Of a stretch of 64,000 nt of DNA, positions 35,987-44,323 are shown in pieces. Source of the stretch: Mycobacterium sp. M26 (GTDB lineage: Bacteria; Actinomycetota; Actinomycetes; Mycobacteriales; Mycobacteriaceae); NCBI RefSeq assembly GCF_001494595.1, contig NZ_LN929908.1, forward strand, positions 3,564,468-3,628,467, given 5' to 3'. Numbering within the stretch: position 1 is the stretch's first letter; each line of letters starts with the position of its first letter. The notes beneath the pieces were generated by a model. The model was given only the letters and a program-made list of their open reading frames with translations. It did no database searches and was not told the DNA's origin. Position numbers and translations under genes: made by a program.

Positions 35987-36480
35987 CTGTCCTGGAGTGG
36001 GAAGACCAACAGGCTGCCGGAGGCAGTTGCCACCACCCTGCCTTCGCTGTCCAGGACCTCGCCCTCGGCGAAGGCGACCCGCCGCCCTGGCTTGGTGACC
36101 CGCCCGTTGCACGTCAAGGCGCCGGTGCCGGCCGCGACTGGCCGCAGATAGTTGACCTTGATCTCGATCGACGTGTAACCCATACCCGCAGGGAGCGTCG
36201 TGTGAGTGGCACACCCGAGGGCGGAGTCCAGCAGCGTGCACACCAGGCCGCCATGGACCGTGCCGACCGGGTTGTAGTGCGATGCATCAGGAATGCACCG
36301 GAACGTGACGGCGCCGGATTCCACGTCGATCACGTCCATCGCGAAGTGACTGGCCATGGGCGCACCAGGGAGTTCGCCGGCCGCCATCTTTTTCATGAAG
36401 TCGATCCCGCTCAGCGCGGGAAGGGCAGTCAGCGCGGGTGCGGGATCGCGCCACCGGACGGTGGTCTCACGTTGCGTCAC
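35983..36480 (-). CDS. PaaI-type hotdog acyl-CoA thioesterase
   Basis: A 165-residue single-hotdog protein. The diagnostic helix HYNPVGTVHGGLVCTLLDSALG holds the conserved HGG and Asp used by PaaI/4-hydroxybenzoyl-CoA-type thioesterases. SIEIKVNYLRPV and CNGRVTKPGRRVAFAEGEV are the following strands. The GTG start at 36480 overlaps the upstream hydrolase stop. In this operon it would release or recycle CoA from dead-end acyl-CoA intermediates. Confidence 0.9.
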   Translation of the reverse strand: MTQRETTVRWRDPAPALTALPALSGIDFMKKMAAGELPGAPMASHFAMDVIDVESGAVTFRCIPDASHYNPVGTVHGGLVCTLLDSALGCATHTTLPAGMGYTSIEIKVNYLRPVAAGTGALTCNGRVTKPGRRVAFAEGEVLDSEGRVVATASGSLLVFPLQDR

Positions 36481-37352
36481 TGCGGATCCCCGTCAGCGAG
36501 AAATCGCAGCACCAACGGCACGAATGCGTTGTGGTACTGGAAGATTCCGCCGTGTCCGGAATTCGGATAGATGATGAGCTGTGAGCCGGGGATGCGGCGG
36601 TGTAGGTCGTCGGACAGAACCGTGGGCACCATCCGGTCGTGGTCGCCGTTGGCGATCAGGGTGGGTTGGCTGATCCTCGACAGGTCGGCCGGCGTCGAGC
36701 GCCCCCATCGTTTGATCGCTTTGAGTTGCCGTTGAAGCACCGGGACAGTGACGGCTCTATCGCGGTCCCGGGTGCGTTCCTTGAGGCGGTCGACGAACTC
36801 GCGCGCCGTTCGCCGGCCAGTCTCGTCGCGATTGAAGAACAGGAACTCCTTGGGGTCCTTGCGGCTGAGCGTAGCGCGCAACGTGTCGTAGTAGGTCAGC
36901 CCAGCGACCTTGTCGATTCCCTTTCCGCCGGCCGGTCCTGTGCCGGTGAGGATCAGTTTGCGCACGAGTTCGGGGTGCTTGAGCACGAGCGCCTGGGCGA
37001 CCATGCCGCCGAGGGAGAAGCTCAGGATGTCGACCTTGCGGTGGCCCAGTGCCCGAATGAAGGCGGCAATGTCCTCGGCCATCGCCTCGACGGTGAGCGG
37101 TGCTTTGCCTGTGGAAGCTCCGACACCGCGGTAGTCGACGGTGATGACGTGATGGTGCTCGGCGATCGGGTCGATGACGGCCGGATCCCAGTTGTCCAGG
37201 TTGGCGGCCAAATGAACCAGGAATACAACGGGCACTTCGCTTTTGGGGCCCAGTTCCCGGTAGGCGAAGTTCACGCCTGCGGCGCTGATCGAGCGGGTCG
37301 GCGCGTCGCGGTAGTGCCGGATCGGCCGAGCGGCGCTGTGGAGGTTGGTCAT
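36477..37352 (-). CDS. Alpha/beta hydrolase (paralogue 1)
   Basis: A 291-residue alpha/beta hydrolase. The nucleophile is Ser113 in SFSLGGM, the likely acid is the first Asp of ANGDHDRM, and the base is the His of NSGHGGIFQYH near the C-terminus. The fold resembles C-C bond hydrolases and haloperoxidase-type esterases. It is clearly paralogous to the next gene: both share NFAYRELG, TLIANGDHD and YPNSGHGG(I/V)FQYH. Start and stop overlap its neighbours by 4 bp each. Confidence 0.9.
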   Translation of the reverse strand: MTNLHSAARPIRHYRDAPTRSISAAGVNFAYRELGPKSEVPVVFLVHLAANLDNWDPAVIDPIAEHHHVITVDYRGVGASTGKAPLTVEAMAEDIAAFIRALGHRKVDILSFSLGGMVAQALVLKHPELVRKLILTGTGPAGGKGIDKVAGLTYYDTLRATLSRKDPKEFLFFNRDETGRRTAREFVDRLKERTRDRDRAVTVPVLQRQLKAIKRWGRSTPADLSRISQPTLIANGDHDRMVPTVLSDDLHRRIPGSQLIIYPNSGHGGIFQYHNAFVPLVLRFLADGDPQ

Positions 37353-38212
37353 TGTTCGCCTTCGTTGTTGTGGGTGGGGTCGTCACCGAGAAAACGCAGC
37401 GCCTCGGCGAGGAACGTCTGGTGGTACTGGAACACCCCGCCGTGCCCGGAATTGGGATAGATGATGAGTCGTGCGTTGGGCAGTCGGCGGGCCATGTCGG
37501 CAGAGTGGCTGCTGTCGACCATCAGGTCGTGGTCTCCGTTGGCGATCAGGACGGGCTGGGTGATGACCGAGAGATCGTCGGGTGCGGACTTGCCGGCGTG
37601 CCGGATTGCCCTGATCTGGCCGATCCGGGCCTGCAGGGAGATTCCCTTATCGCGGTCGTACGTGCGCTCCTGAAGGCGATTCAGGTAGTCGGCCGCGGCG
37701 CGTTTGCCTTCGGGCGTGCGGGGGAAGAACAGGAAGTTCCTCGGATCACTGCGGGTGAGCGCTGCTTTGAGATAGGCGGTGCCGACGATGGTGGCCATCT
37801 TGTCGATGCCGCCCCCACCGCGCGGGCCGGTGCCGGCCAGGATCATCCGGCGGACCAGTTGCGGCTGTTGGAGCGCAATCATCTGTGCGACACCACCGCC
37901 GAGGGAGAAGCCGAACAGGTCGACGTAGTCGAGTCCCATGGCGCGGATGAAGGCGATCGCGTCGGTCCCCATCTGCTCGACGGTCCCGGGTACCGAGGAG
38001 CCGGTGGCCCCGACGCCGCGGTTGTCGAACGCGATCACGCGGTGGTGTTCGGCGATGCCGTCGATGATGCGCGGATCCCAGTCGTCGAGAACCGCGGTCA
38101 GGTGGTGCAGGAACACCACCGGAACGCCCGATCCTGTCCCGAGTTCCCGGTAGGCGAAGTCGACGCCGTCGACGTTGACTTTGCGAGTAGGGGTGTCTTT
38201 CCAGGTTGTCAC
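37349..38212 (-). CDS. Alpha/beta hydrolase (paralogue 2)
   Basis: A 287-residue alpha/beta hydrolase. Nucleophile Ser103 is in GFSLGGG, the acid is in ANGDHDLM, and the His is in NSGHGGVFQYH. GTG 38212 overlaps the SDR stop (GTGA); the same frame is open for 900 bases further upstream, but that part is the antisense or out-of-frame shadow of the SDR. A duplicated pair of hydrolases in one operon suggests two related substrates or a heteromeric enzyme. Confidence 0.9.
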   Translation of the reverse strand: MTTWKDTPTRKVNVDGVDFAYRELGTGSGVPVVFLHHLTAVLDDWDPRIIDGIAEHHRVIAFDNRGVGATGSSVPGTVEQMGTDAIAFIRAMGLDYVDLFGFSLGGGVAQMIALQQPQLVRRMILAGTGPRGGGGIDKMATIVGTAYLKAALTRSDPRNFLFFPRTPEGKRAAADYLNRLQERTYDRDKGISLQARIGQIRAIRHAGKSAPDDLSVITQPVLIANGDHDLMVDSSHSADMARRLPNARLIIYPNSGHGGVFQYHQTFLAEALRFLGDDPTHNNEGEQ

Positions 38213-39087
38213 GGTGTGCCTTTCGATTCGGGTGCCTTCTCCGTGGCGGGTCGCGTGTCGAGTGCCGACAGTGCGGCCTGTGTCCGAAGATCGCGGCTCA
38301 TCCGGGCATCCAGCACAGGGTTGACCAAGCCGCGAAGCGCCGACAGCGGCTTCCACCGGGAGGGTGCGAAGACCGTCGTTGATCGACGGGCAAGTCCGTC
38401 GACGAGGGCAGTCGCGGCGGTTTCGGGCGCGATGCGCTTCAACATGGTCTGCGGCATCGTCGCGAGCAGTCGGTCGACCAGCGGATCGCCGTCCAGGCCC
38501 TGCGTGATCATCGCGGTGTTCACCATCGAGAAGTAGGCGACCAGGGTGGAGACGCCATGGTTGGCGAGTTCCACCCGCAATCCTCGGCCGAGTTGCTCCA
38601 CGGCGGCCTTGCTCATGGCGTAGGGAATGGTGCCCATCCCGTTGACGAATGCGAACACCGAACTGATCAAGGCGATTTGGCCGCGGGTTGCGATGACCTG
38701 ACTCATTGCGGCCTGAACGGTGTTGACCACACCGGTGACGTTCACCGCCAGGAGGGACTCGACCGAGGACAGCGGTGTGGTGCGCAATGTCCCGGTTTGA
38801 GCCAGGATGCCCGCGTTGGCGATCGCGACGTCGAGGCGGCCGAAGCGATCCACGACGGCATCCACGGCGGCGTCGAGAGTCTCGCGGGCACGAACGTCGG
38901 CAACCACCCCCATGGCCGACGTCGACGACATCGCCGCTGCGATCTGAGGGGTCCGGGGGTCGAGGTCGGCGATGGCCACCTTTGCGCCGCGGCGCAGCAG
39001 TTCGCATGCTGTGGCACTGCCGATTCCGCCGGTTCCACCGGTGATGAGGACGACCTTGTCGCGCAGTTCGTAGCCGGGCGTCTTCAT
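38209..39087 (-). CDS. Short-chain dehydrogenase/reductase
   Basis: A 292-residue classical SDR. The NAD(P) loop is GGTGGIG at residues 17-23 and NAG is at 91-93. The catalytic residues are Ser143, Tyr156 and Lys160 (PYAMSK). It has a longer C-terminus than minimal SDRs (~250 residues). Asp41-Asp43 after the second strand suggests NAD rather than NADP. It overlaps the OYE gene (ATGA) and the hydrolase gene (GTGA), so it is tightly coupled in the operon. Confidence 0.92.
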   Translation of the reverse strand: MKTPGYELRDKVVLITGGTGGIGSATACELLRRGAKVAIADLDPRTPQIAAAMSSTSAMGVVADVRARETLDAAVDAVVDRFGRLDVAIANAGILAQTGTLRTTPLSSVESLLAVNVTGVVNTVQAAMSQVIATRGQIALISSVFAFVNGMGTIPYAMSKAAVEQLGRGLRVELANHGVSTLVAYFSMVNTAMITQGLDGDPLVDRLLATMPQTMLKRIAPETAATALVDGLARRSTTVFAPSRWKPLSALRGLVNPVLDARMSRDLRTQAALSALDTRPATEKAPESKGTP

Positions 39088-40328
39088 CGGACACCGCGCT
39101 TGGGACGCCGCGATACGGTGCCGTTGCGGCGCAGCAATGCAATCGTGGTGGCAAGACGGCCACGTTTGAGGTCAGGTTCTTTCCCGGCGCCCATCCGCTG
39201 CAGCTGATCGGTGTGCCAACCGATATTCAGCAAGCCGTCGAGCGTCTTGCCATCGATCGCCTTCAGCGCCTTGGGAATCCCGTAACTCAGTTCACGGGTC
39301 GTCAGCACCGGCTGGCGCTCAGACAGGATGGCCTCCGCGGCGCCGGGATCGATGGCCGCCGGACGAGCGATGCCGATCACGTCGCAGTCCCCCGATTGCA
39401 ACGCCTCCTGCATGGCTGCGCGCGAGCGGAATCCGCCGGTCACCGCCAAGGGCACTCCCCCGGCGATCTGCCGCACCGTTCGGGCATACTCCAGGAAGTA
39501 CGCCTCGCGGGCCCGGGTGCTCGCCGCGGCCGAGCCCGCCATCGCGGGCGATTCATAGTTGCCACCGCTGATCTCGAGCAGGTCGATACCCTCGCCGGCC
39601 AAGGCGGCCACCACAGCACGGGATTCCTCCTCGCTGAACCCGCCGCGCTGGAAGTCCGCGGAGTTGAGCTTCACGCCGACTGCGAAACCGGGTGACACCC
39701 GGGCGCGGATCCGGCGGACGATCTCGAGCAGGAACCGCATCCGTCGCACCGGGTCGCCGCCCCACTCGTCGGTGCGCAGGTTCGACAGCGGCGAGAGGAA
39801 CTGCGTGACGAGATAGCCGTGCGCACCGTGAATCTGGACGCCGTCGAATCCGGCTGTCTCGCAGACCGCCGCCGCCGTCGCGAATCGGTCGATGATGTCC
39901 TCGATCTCCGCGGCGGTCAGTTCGCGCGGTGTCGCCGCGCCGGGCAGATTCAACGGCACCGCACTCGGAGCAACCGGGGTGTGGCCGATGGCCAACGGAT
40001 TCGACTGCCGACCAGGGTGATTGAGCTGGGCCCAGATCGGCACCCCGCCGTCGTGCGCGGATTTCGACCACCGCGTGAGCGCGTCGAGGTCTCGGTCGTC
40101 CTCGATTACCACATTTCCGGGTTCGCCCAGTTGAGTGCGGTCGACCATAACGTTGCCGGTGATCAGCAGCCCGTACCCCCCGTGACTCCAGGTGCGGTAC
40201 AGCTGTTCGAGGCGCGCACCTGGGGCGTGGGTCGAGTCGGCGAGCGCCTCGCTCATCGAAGCCTTCATGATCCGGTTCGGCAGCACCAACCCGCAGGGCA
40301 GCGTTATGGGGTCACGCAGGTCAGTCAT
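39084..40328 (-). CDS. OYE-family NADH:flavin oxidoreductase
   Basis: A 414-residue Old Yellow Enzyme-type FMN protein, reducing activated C=C bonds. The FMN and substrate-binding segment QIHGAHGYLVTQFLSPLSNLRTDEWGG contains His167 and His170. QLNHPGRQS and ISGGNYESPAM are further family motifs. ATG 40328 is chosen; the longer frame crosses the divergent TetR promoter region. It is the first gene of the leftward operon, 102 bases from the divergent TetR start, with a palindromic operator between. Confidence 0.93.
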   Translation of the reverse strand: MTDLRDPITLPCGLVLPNRIMKASMSEALADSTHAPGARLEQLYRTWSHGGYGLLITGNVMVDRTQLGEPGNVVIEDDRDLDALTRWSKSAHDGGVPIWAQLNHPGRQSNPLAIGHTPVAPSAVPLNLPGAATPRELTAAEIEDIIDRFATAAAVCETAGFDGVQIHGAHGYLVTQFLSPLSNLRTDEWGGDPVRRMRFLLEIVRRIRARVSPGFAVGVKLNSADFQRGGFSEEESRAVVAALAGEGIDLLEISGGNYESPAMAGSAAASTRAREAYFLEYARTVRQIAGGVPLAVTGGFRSRAAMQEALQSGDCDVIGIARPAAIDPGAAEAILSERQPVLTTRELSYGIPKALKAIDGKTLDGLLNIGWHTDQLQRMGAGKEPDLKRGRLATTIALLRRNGTVSRRPKRGVR

Positions 40329-40354
40329 CGGCAGGCACCTAACTCTTGATTGAA

Positions 40355-40380
40355 TTACGACTGTAATATTATGATCGTAA
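40355..40380. promoter_or_regulatory. Probable operator of the OYE/TetR divergon
   Basis: A 26-bp imperfect palindrome: outer arms TTACGA/TCGTAA are perfect, the centre TAATATTA is itself palindromic, and only the three-base links (CTG versus TGA) fail to match. It can also be read as two adjoining half-palindromes, TTAC-4-GTAA and TTAT-4-GTAA. It lies between the OYE start (40328) and TetR start (40431), so binding could control both directions. Confidence 0.65.
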
Positions 40381-40430
40381 GTCAATGCGCTACGATGTGC
40401 AAGAAGCCGATGACGACTAGGGAGGTGACG

Positions 40431-41042
40431 GTGGCGCGCTACACCGCAGAGCACAAGAACGAGACACGTAAGCGGATTCTCGAAACCGCCGGTCGCAGGT
40501 TCAAGCGCGACGGCATCGACAGTTCGGGCATCGCCGCGATCATGTCGGACGCGCAGCTGACCAACGGCGCGTTCTACGCGCACTTCACATCGAAGGACGA
40601 TCTGGTCGCTAACGTCGTGGCCGACCAGATGCACGGGTGGCTGGCGACCATCGGCTCGTCGCCGAACAGAGCGGAGCTGGAGGCATTCGTCGGCGAGTAC
40701 CTGTCACCACAGCACCGTGACCATCCGGAAACCGGATGCCCATCCGCCGCTCTGCTCGACGAAATCGGCCGCTGCGACACGGCCACCCGGCGCTCCTACA
40801 CCCAGGCGATGCAGGATGTCGTCGACCTGGTGGCCGCCGGGTTGTCTCCAGACGATCCCTCCTCGGCGCGGTCGGACGCGATCGGACTTTTCACGATCCT
40901 GGTAGCCACCATGCAACTGGCACGCGCCGTGACCGACCGTGCGTTCTCCAACGAGATCCTCGAATCCGGTATGGCCAACGCCCAAACGATCCTGAGCCGC
41001 ACGCAACGTCCACCATCCACCCACTCCCGAAAGCGCTCCTGA
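40431..41042 (+). CDS. TetR-family regulator (first of the cluster)
   Basis: A 203-residue TetR protein. GTG 40431 has GGGAGG six bases upstream; earlier in-frame ATGs would overlap the operator region. The helix-turn-helix covers about residues 25-55 (SSGIAAIMSDAQLTNGAFYAHFTSKDDL). The C-terminal domain (ETGCPSAALLDEIGR...) resembles TetR proteins that sense aromatic or acyl compounds. It is divergent from the six-gene catabolic operon and heads the rightward genes, so it is the likely local repressor. Confidence 0.9.
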   Translation: MARYTAEHKNETRKRILETAGRRFKRDGIDSSGIAAIMSDAQLTNGAFYAHFTSKDDLVANVVADQMHGWLATIGSSPNRAELEAFVGEYLSPQHRDHPETGCPSAALLDEIGRCDTATRRSYTQAMQDVVDLVAAGLSPDDPSSARSDAIGLFTILVATMQLARAVTDRAFSNEILESGMANAQTILSRTQRPPSTHSRKRS

Positions 41043-41091
41043 TGAAAAATCTCTCATTCCCCCAGAGCAATTCAGCTGCTGGATTAGTGCT

Positions 41092-41772
41092 GTGACGGCG
41101 CTCCACGGACAGGCCGTCCTCGTCACCGGGGCCAACCGCGGCATGGGCCACGAGTACGTCACACAACTACTCGACCGCGGGGCCGCCAAGGTCTACGCCG
41201 CCGCTCGGGACCCGCGCACCATCGACCACGACGATCCCCGCGTCATCCCGCTGCCACTCGACGTGACCGATGCGGCGTCGATCGCCGCCGCCGCCGAGGT
41301 CGCCACCGACCTCGGCGTGCTGATCAACAATGCCGGCATCGCGCGCATGACACCGGTTCTGCAACCCGACTCCACTGCGTTGCGCGAGGAGTTGGAGACC
41401 AACCTGTTCGGCCCGCTGGCGTTGGCCGCGACGTTCGCCGACCGGATCGCCGATCACAAGGGCGCGATCGTCAACGTCTCCTCGGTACTCGCGTGGATGC
41501 CCGGCGGCAGCTACGGAGTGTCCAAAGCCGCGCTGTGGAGCGCCACCAACGCCATGCGAGCCGAGTTGACGCCGCGTGGCGTTCAGGTGGTGGGCGTCTA
41601 CGTCGGCCTGGTGGACACCGATATGGCGTCCTTCGCACCCGATAGCGCCAAGTCTCGCCCGGAGGATGTCATCCGGCAGGTACTCGACGGCATCGAATCC
41701 GGAGCCAACGAAGTGCTGGCCGATGAGATGACTCGCCTGGTCAAGGCAGAGCTGAGCAAACCGATCGCTTAG
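41092..41772 (+). CDS. Short-chain dehydrogenase/reductase
   Basis: A 226-residue compact SDR. The cofactor loop is TGANRGMG (12-19), NNAG is at 79-82, the catalytic Ser is at 130/131, and YGVSK gives Tyr141 and Lys145. The GTG start at 41092 lies 49 bases after the TetR stop. It is short for the family but all catalytic elements are present. It probably oxidises or reduces a hydroxyl/keto group in the cluster's substrate. Confidence 0.9.
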   Translation: MTALHGQAVLVTGANRGMGHEYVTQLLDRGAAKVYAAARDPRTIDHDDPRVIPLPLDVTDAASIAAAAEVATDLGVLINNAGIARMTPVLQPDSTALREELETNLFGPLALAATFADRIADHKGAIVNVSSVLAWMPGGSYGVSKAALWSATNAMRAELTPRGVQVVGVYVGLVDTDMASFAPDSAKSRPEDVIRQVLDGIESGANEVLADEMTRLVKAELSKPIA

Positions 41773-41813
41773 GCCACGTCGGTAGACACCCGACGGATAA
41801 GGAGCTGGACGTC

Positions 41814-42215
41814 ATGCAGCGCAGTAGTGGCAGTCGCCGACGACTGCAATGGACGCTGGGGGCACTCGCGGCGATACCCATGGCCAGCGCAATGGGAGAA
41901 ATTGTCAGGGGCCCGCAGGGCGTTCCGGGTGGCTCTCCGGACGTGACACCGACCGTGGACAGTTCGCTGCGGTACGCCAACGTGTTCAAATTCGCTGTGG
42001 GACCGGTTATCTGGTCTCAGCTAGGACATGTAGAGCGCTCGCCCGCACTCTCGTTCGCGATCATCACAATCGGTCTCGGTGGCCTGGCACGGCTGCGATC
42101 GTGGCAGCAACGCGGCAGACCGCACCCCGTCACGGTGGCGGCGATCGCACTCGAGGCCGTTGGCGGGCCACTCCTGTTGATCTGGCAGCGGCGTCTTGCT
42201 TCCAAGCAGCGGTGA
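41814..42215 (+). CDS. DUF4345-type membrane protein
   Basis: A 133-residue protein with about four hydrophobic segments. The pattern TLGALAAIPMASAMGEIVRGP ... TVDSSLRYANVFKFAVGPVIW ... IIT(I)GLGGLARLRSW ... ALEAVGGPLLLIWQRR matches DUF4345 proteins, small membrane proteins often found beside oxidoreductases. Its start ATG 41814 has AAGGAG just upstream. Function unknown. Confidence 0.75.
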   Translation: MQRSSGSRRRLQWTLGALAAIPMASAMGEIVRGPQGVPGGSPDVTPTVDSSLRYANVFKFAVGPVIWSQLGHVERSPALSFAIITIGLGGLARLRSWQQRGRPHPVTVAAIALEAVGGPLLLIWQRRLASKQR

Positions 42216-42258
42216 CGTCCCGACCACACCCATCGCACGATAAGAGAGAAGAACAGAC

Positions 42259-43083
42259 ATGCCTTCCGTATTGGTTACCGGAGCGGGCCGCGGAATCGGC
42301 CTGGCGATCACCGAGCACATGAGCCGGCGTGGTTGGGACGTCTATGCCACCGCCCGATCCGACGCCGCACTGCAGAGCCTGGACCGCTTACCCAAAGTGC
42401 ACGCGGTGCCACTCGACATCACCGATCGGGCTGCGATAGCCGCGCTTCCCGACCAACTTCCGCCTGAGCTCAACGGGGTCGTCAACAACGCCGGCATCAT
42501 CGTCAACGGGCCGGTGGAGGGTTTGACGCTTGACGACCTGACCAAGCAGCTCGACGTCAACGTCATCTCGCAGATCGCAGTGACGCAGGCAGTGCTTCCG
42601 AAAATCCGCGCATCCCGGGGGCGGATTGTGTTCATCTCATCGGTCAGCGGGCTGATCACGACACCCGGCACCGGCGCCTACAGCGCATCGAAGTACGCGA
42701 TCGAATCCCTGGCCGATGCACTCCGGATGGAGTTGCGGCTCTGGAAGATCCCGGTTTCGCTCGTCGAACCCGGGCCAATCCGCACCGATATGTGGGCCGA
42801 CGTCCTCGGCGACCACGATCGGATGGTCGAGCATCTCGACGACGACCACCGCCGCCTGTATGCCTCGCACCTCGCCGGAACAAGAAAGCTGTTGAGCCGC
42901 ATGCAGAAGCTCGCCGCCGACCCCAAGAAGGTCACCAAGGCCGTCGACCACGCGTTGACATCGAGGCGCCCGAAGCGTCGCTACCTGCTGGATGTGGCCA
43001 GCCGCGCCCAGAAGGCGATCGTGGCCTTCACACCAACTGCGATCAGCGATGCGGCGCTGGCAGCCGCGACCACATCGAGATGA
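42259..43083 (+). CDS. Short-chain dehydrogenase/reductase
   Basis: A 274-residue SDR, with VTGAGRGIG at residues 6-14, NNAG at 76-79, Ser128, and YSASK giving Tyr141 and Lys145. The C-terminal extension (LSRMQKLAADPKKVTKAVDHALTSRRPKRRYLLD) is the type found in retinol- and 17-beta-hydroxysteroid dehydrogenase-like SDRs. An AGAGAAGAA site precedes ATG 42259. A hydroxysteroid-like substrate is plausible but not shown. Confidence 0.9.
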   Translation: MPSVLVTGAGRGIGLAITEHMSRRGWDVYATARSDAALQSLDRLPKVHAVPLDITDRAAIAALPDQLPPELNGVVNNAGIIVNGPVEGLTLDDLTKQLDVNVISQIAVTQAVLPKIRASRGRIVFISSVSGLITTPGTGAYSASKYAIESLADALRMELRLWKIPVSLVEPGPIRTDMWADVLGDHDRMVEHLDDDHRRLYASHLAGTRKLLSRMQKLAADPKKVTKAVDHALTSRRPKRRYLLDVASRAQKAIVAFTPTAISDAALAAATTSR

Positions 43084-43156
43084 CGCCCACTGTTCGACAA
43101 CCTATGGCGGTCTCAAGTTCGGGCTACCCGATGAACAGTGATGAAAGGACCGGGCC

Positions 43157-44170
43157 GTGAAGGCATTTGTGGTTGATCGGTACGCGAAGAACGCCGACCT
43201 TCGGGCGGCCGAGGTCCCTGTCCCGGTCCTGGGTGACCACGACGTGCTGGTAGCTGTACACGCTGCAGGGGTCAATCTGCTTGACGCCAAGATCCGTGAC
43301 GGCGAATTCAAACTCGTTCTCAAATATGGATTTCCGCTGATATTGGGCAACGATCTCGCAGGTGTGGTGGCGCAGGTGGGGCCGCGGGTATCCCAGTTCA
43401 AAGCGGGCGACCGGGTCTACGCGCGTCCCGACAAGGACCGCATCGGGACTTTCGCCGAGTTCATCGCCGTCGACGAAAAGGATCTGGCACACAAACCTGC
43501 CAGCCTCAGCATGGCGGAGGCCGCGGCCGTTCCTTTGGTCGCTCTGACCGCTTGGCAAGCTCTGGTCGACATCGCTGACGTGAAACCCGGACAGCGGGTG
43601 TTCATCCAGGCCGGTACGGGCGGCGTGGGAACCATCGCCATCCAGCTGGCCAAGCACCTGGGCGCAACGGTGGCAACCACATGCAGTGCCCGGAGCTTCG
43701 AGTTGGTCAAGAGCCTCGGCGCCGATGTCGTGATCGATTACAAAACACAGGATTTCGCGGAGATTCTGCACGACTACGACGTGGTGGTTCACAGCCAGGA
43801 CAGCGCCGAGCTGGCGAAATCGCTCCGGGTACTGAAACGCGGCGGTCACGTGATCTCGATCAGCGGACCGCCCGATCATCACTTCGCCCGGGAAGTCGGT
43901 GCACCGTGGCCGGTGGCCGCGCTGCTGAGAATGATGAGCGCCGGGGTCCGGCGGAAGGCACGCAAACTCGGCGTCGAGTACTCGTTTCTGTTCATGAAGG
44001 CCGACGGCGCCGAACTTCAGGCGATTGCCGATCTGATCGACCGCGGCGTGATCCGACCGGTCATCGACTCCGTACTCCCGTTCAGTGGCACCAACGAGGC
44101 GATCGCTCGCGTGGCAGCGGGACATGCCAAGGGCAAGGTCGTCATCACAGTCGCGGGCGCCGCTTCCTAG
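43157..44170 (+). CDS. NADP-dependent quinone-oxidoreductase-type dehydrogenase (MDR)
   Basis: A 337-residue medium-chain dehydrogenase without structural-zinc cysteines. The GroES-like half has GNDLAGVVAQVG and the Rossmann half has QAGTGGVGTIAIQLAKHLGA. It belongs to the zeta-crystallin/enoyl-reductase branch that reduces enones or quinones. GTG 43157 follows GAAAGGA. It is the last gene before the palindromic promoter at 44267, and probably ends the first rightward transcript. Confidence 0.9.
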   Translation: MKAFVVDRYAKNADLRAAEVPVPVLGDHDVLVAVHAAGVNLLDAKIRDGEFKLVLKYGFPLILGNDLAGVVAQVGPRVSQFKAGDRVYARPDKDRIGTFAEFIAVDEKDLAHKPASLSMAEAAAVPLVALTAWQALVDIADVKPGQRVFIQAGTGGVGTIAIQLAKHLGATVATTCSARSFELVKSLGADVVIDYKTQDFAEILHDYDVVVHSQDSAELAKSLRVLKRGGHVISISGPPDHHFAREVGAPWPVAALLRMMSAGVRRKARKLGVEYSFLFMKADGAELQAIADLIDRGVIRPVIDSVLPFSGTNEAIARVAAGHAKGKVVITVAGAAS

Positions 44171-44258
44171 GCGACTTGTCGGTCGTCACCTGCTCGCGGT
44201 CAACGGCCCATCCCGCAACGCCGGGGTCGAACCGGCCGAAGCAATGCCCGCAACCCCA

Positions 44259-44286
44259 TTGCATTCTTCTATAACTTCGTTATAGT
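44259..44286 (+). promoter_or_regulatory. Promoter of the crotonase-ligase-GMC operon
   Basis: A -35-like TTGCAT (44259-44264) and a -10 TATAGT (44281-44286) are 16 bases apart. The -10 lies inside the large palindrome, so repressor binding would block RNA polymerase directly. Predicted transcription start is near 44293. Confidence 0.5.
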
Positions 44287-44307
44287 GACTATAACGAAGT
44301 TATAGAA
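44267..44307. promoter_or_regulatory. 41-bp perfect palindrome, probable double TetR operator
   Basis: Twenty bases on each side of a central G (44287) are perfectly complementary. It is built from two inverted 17-bp units, CTATAACTTCGTTATAG and CTATAACGAAGTTATAG, separated by TGA. Each unit is itself a palindrome with 7-bp arms (CTATAAC/GTTATAG). It ends 16 bases before the crotonase ATG and overlaps the predicted -10 box. Two repressor dimers could bind. The downstream TetR at 49470 is the best candidate regulator. Confidence 0.8.
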
Positions 44308-44323
44308 ACCCGGAAGGACAGCC

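Noticed and set aside
37349..39163. 604-codon open frame joining hydrolase 2 with upstream sequence
   Set aside because: The upstream half is an Arg-rich shadow of the SDR gene in another frame; the GTGA overlap at 38212 marks the real start.
44267..44307. loxP-like recombination site
   Set aside because: It shares only the ten-base ATAACTTCGT core with loxP arms, the spacer is 3 bp instead of 8, no recombinase is nearby, and it sits exactly on a promoter.
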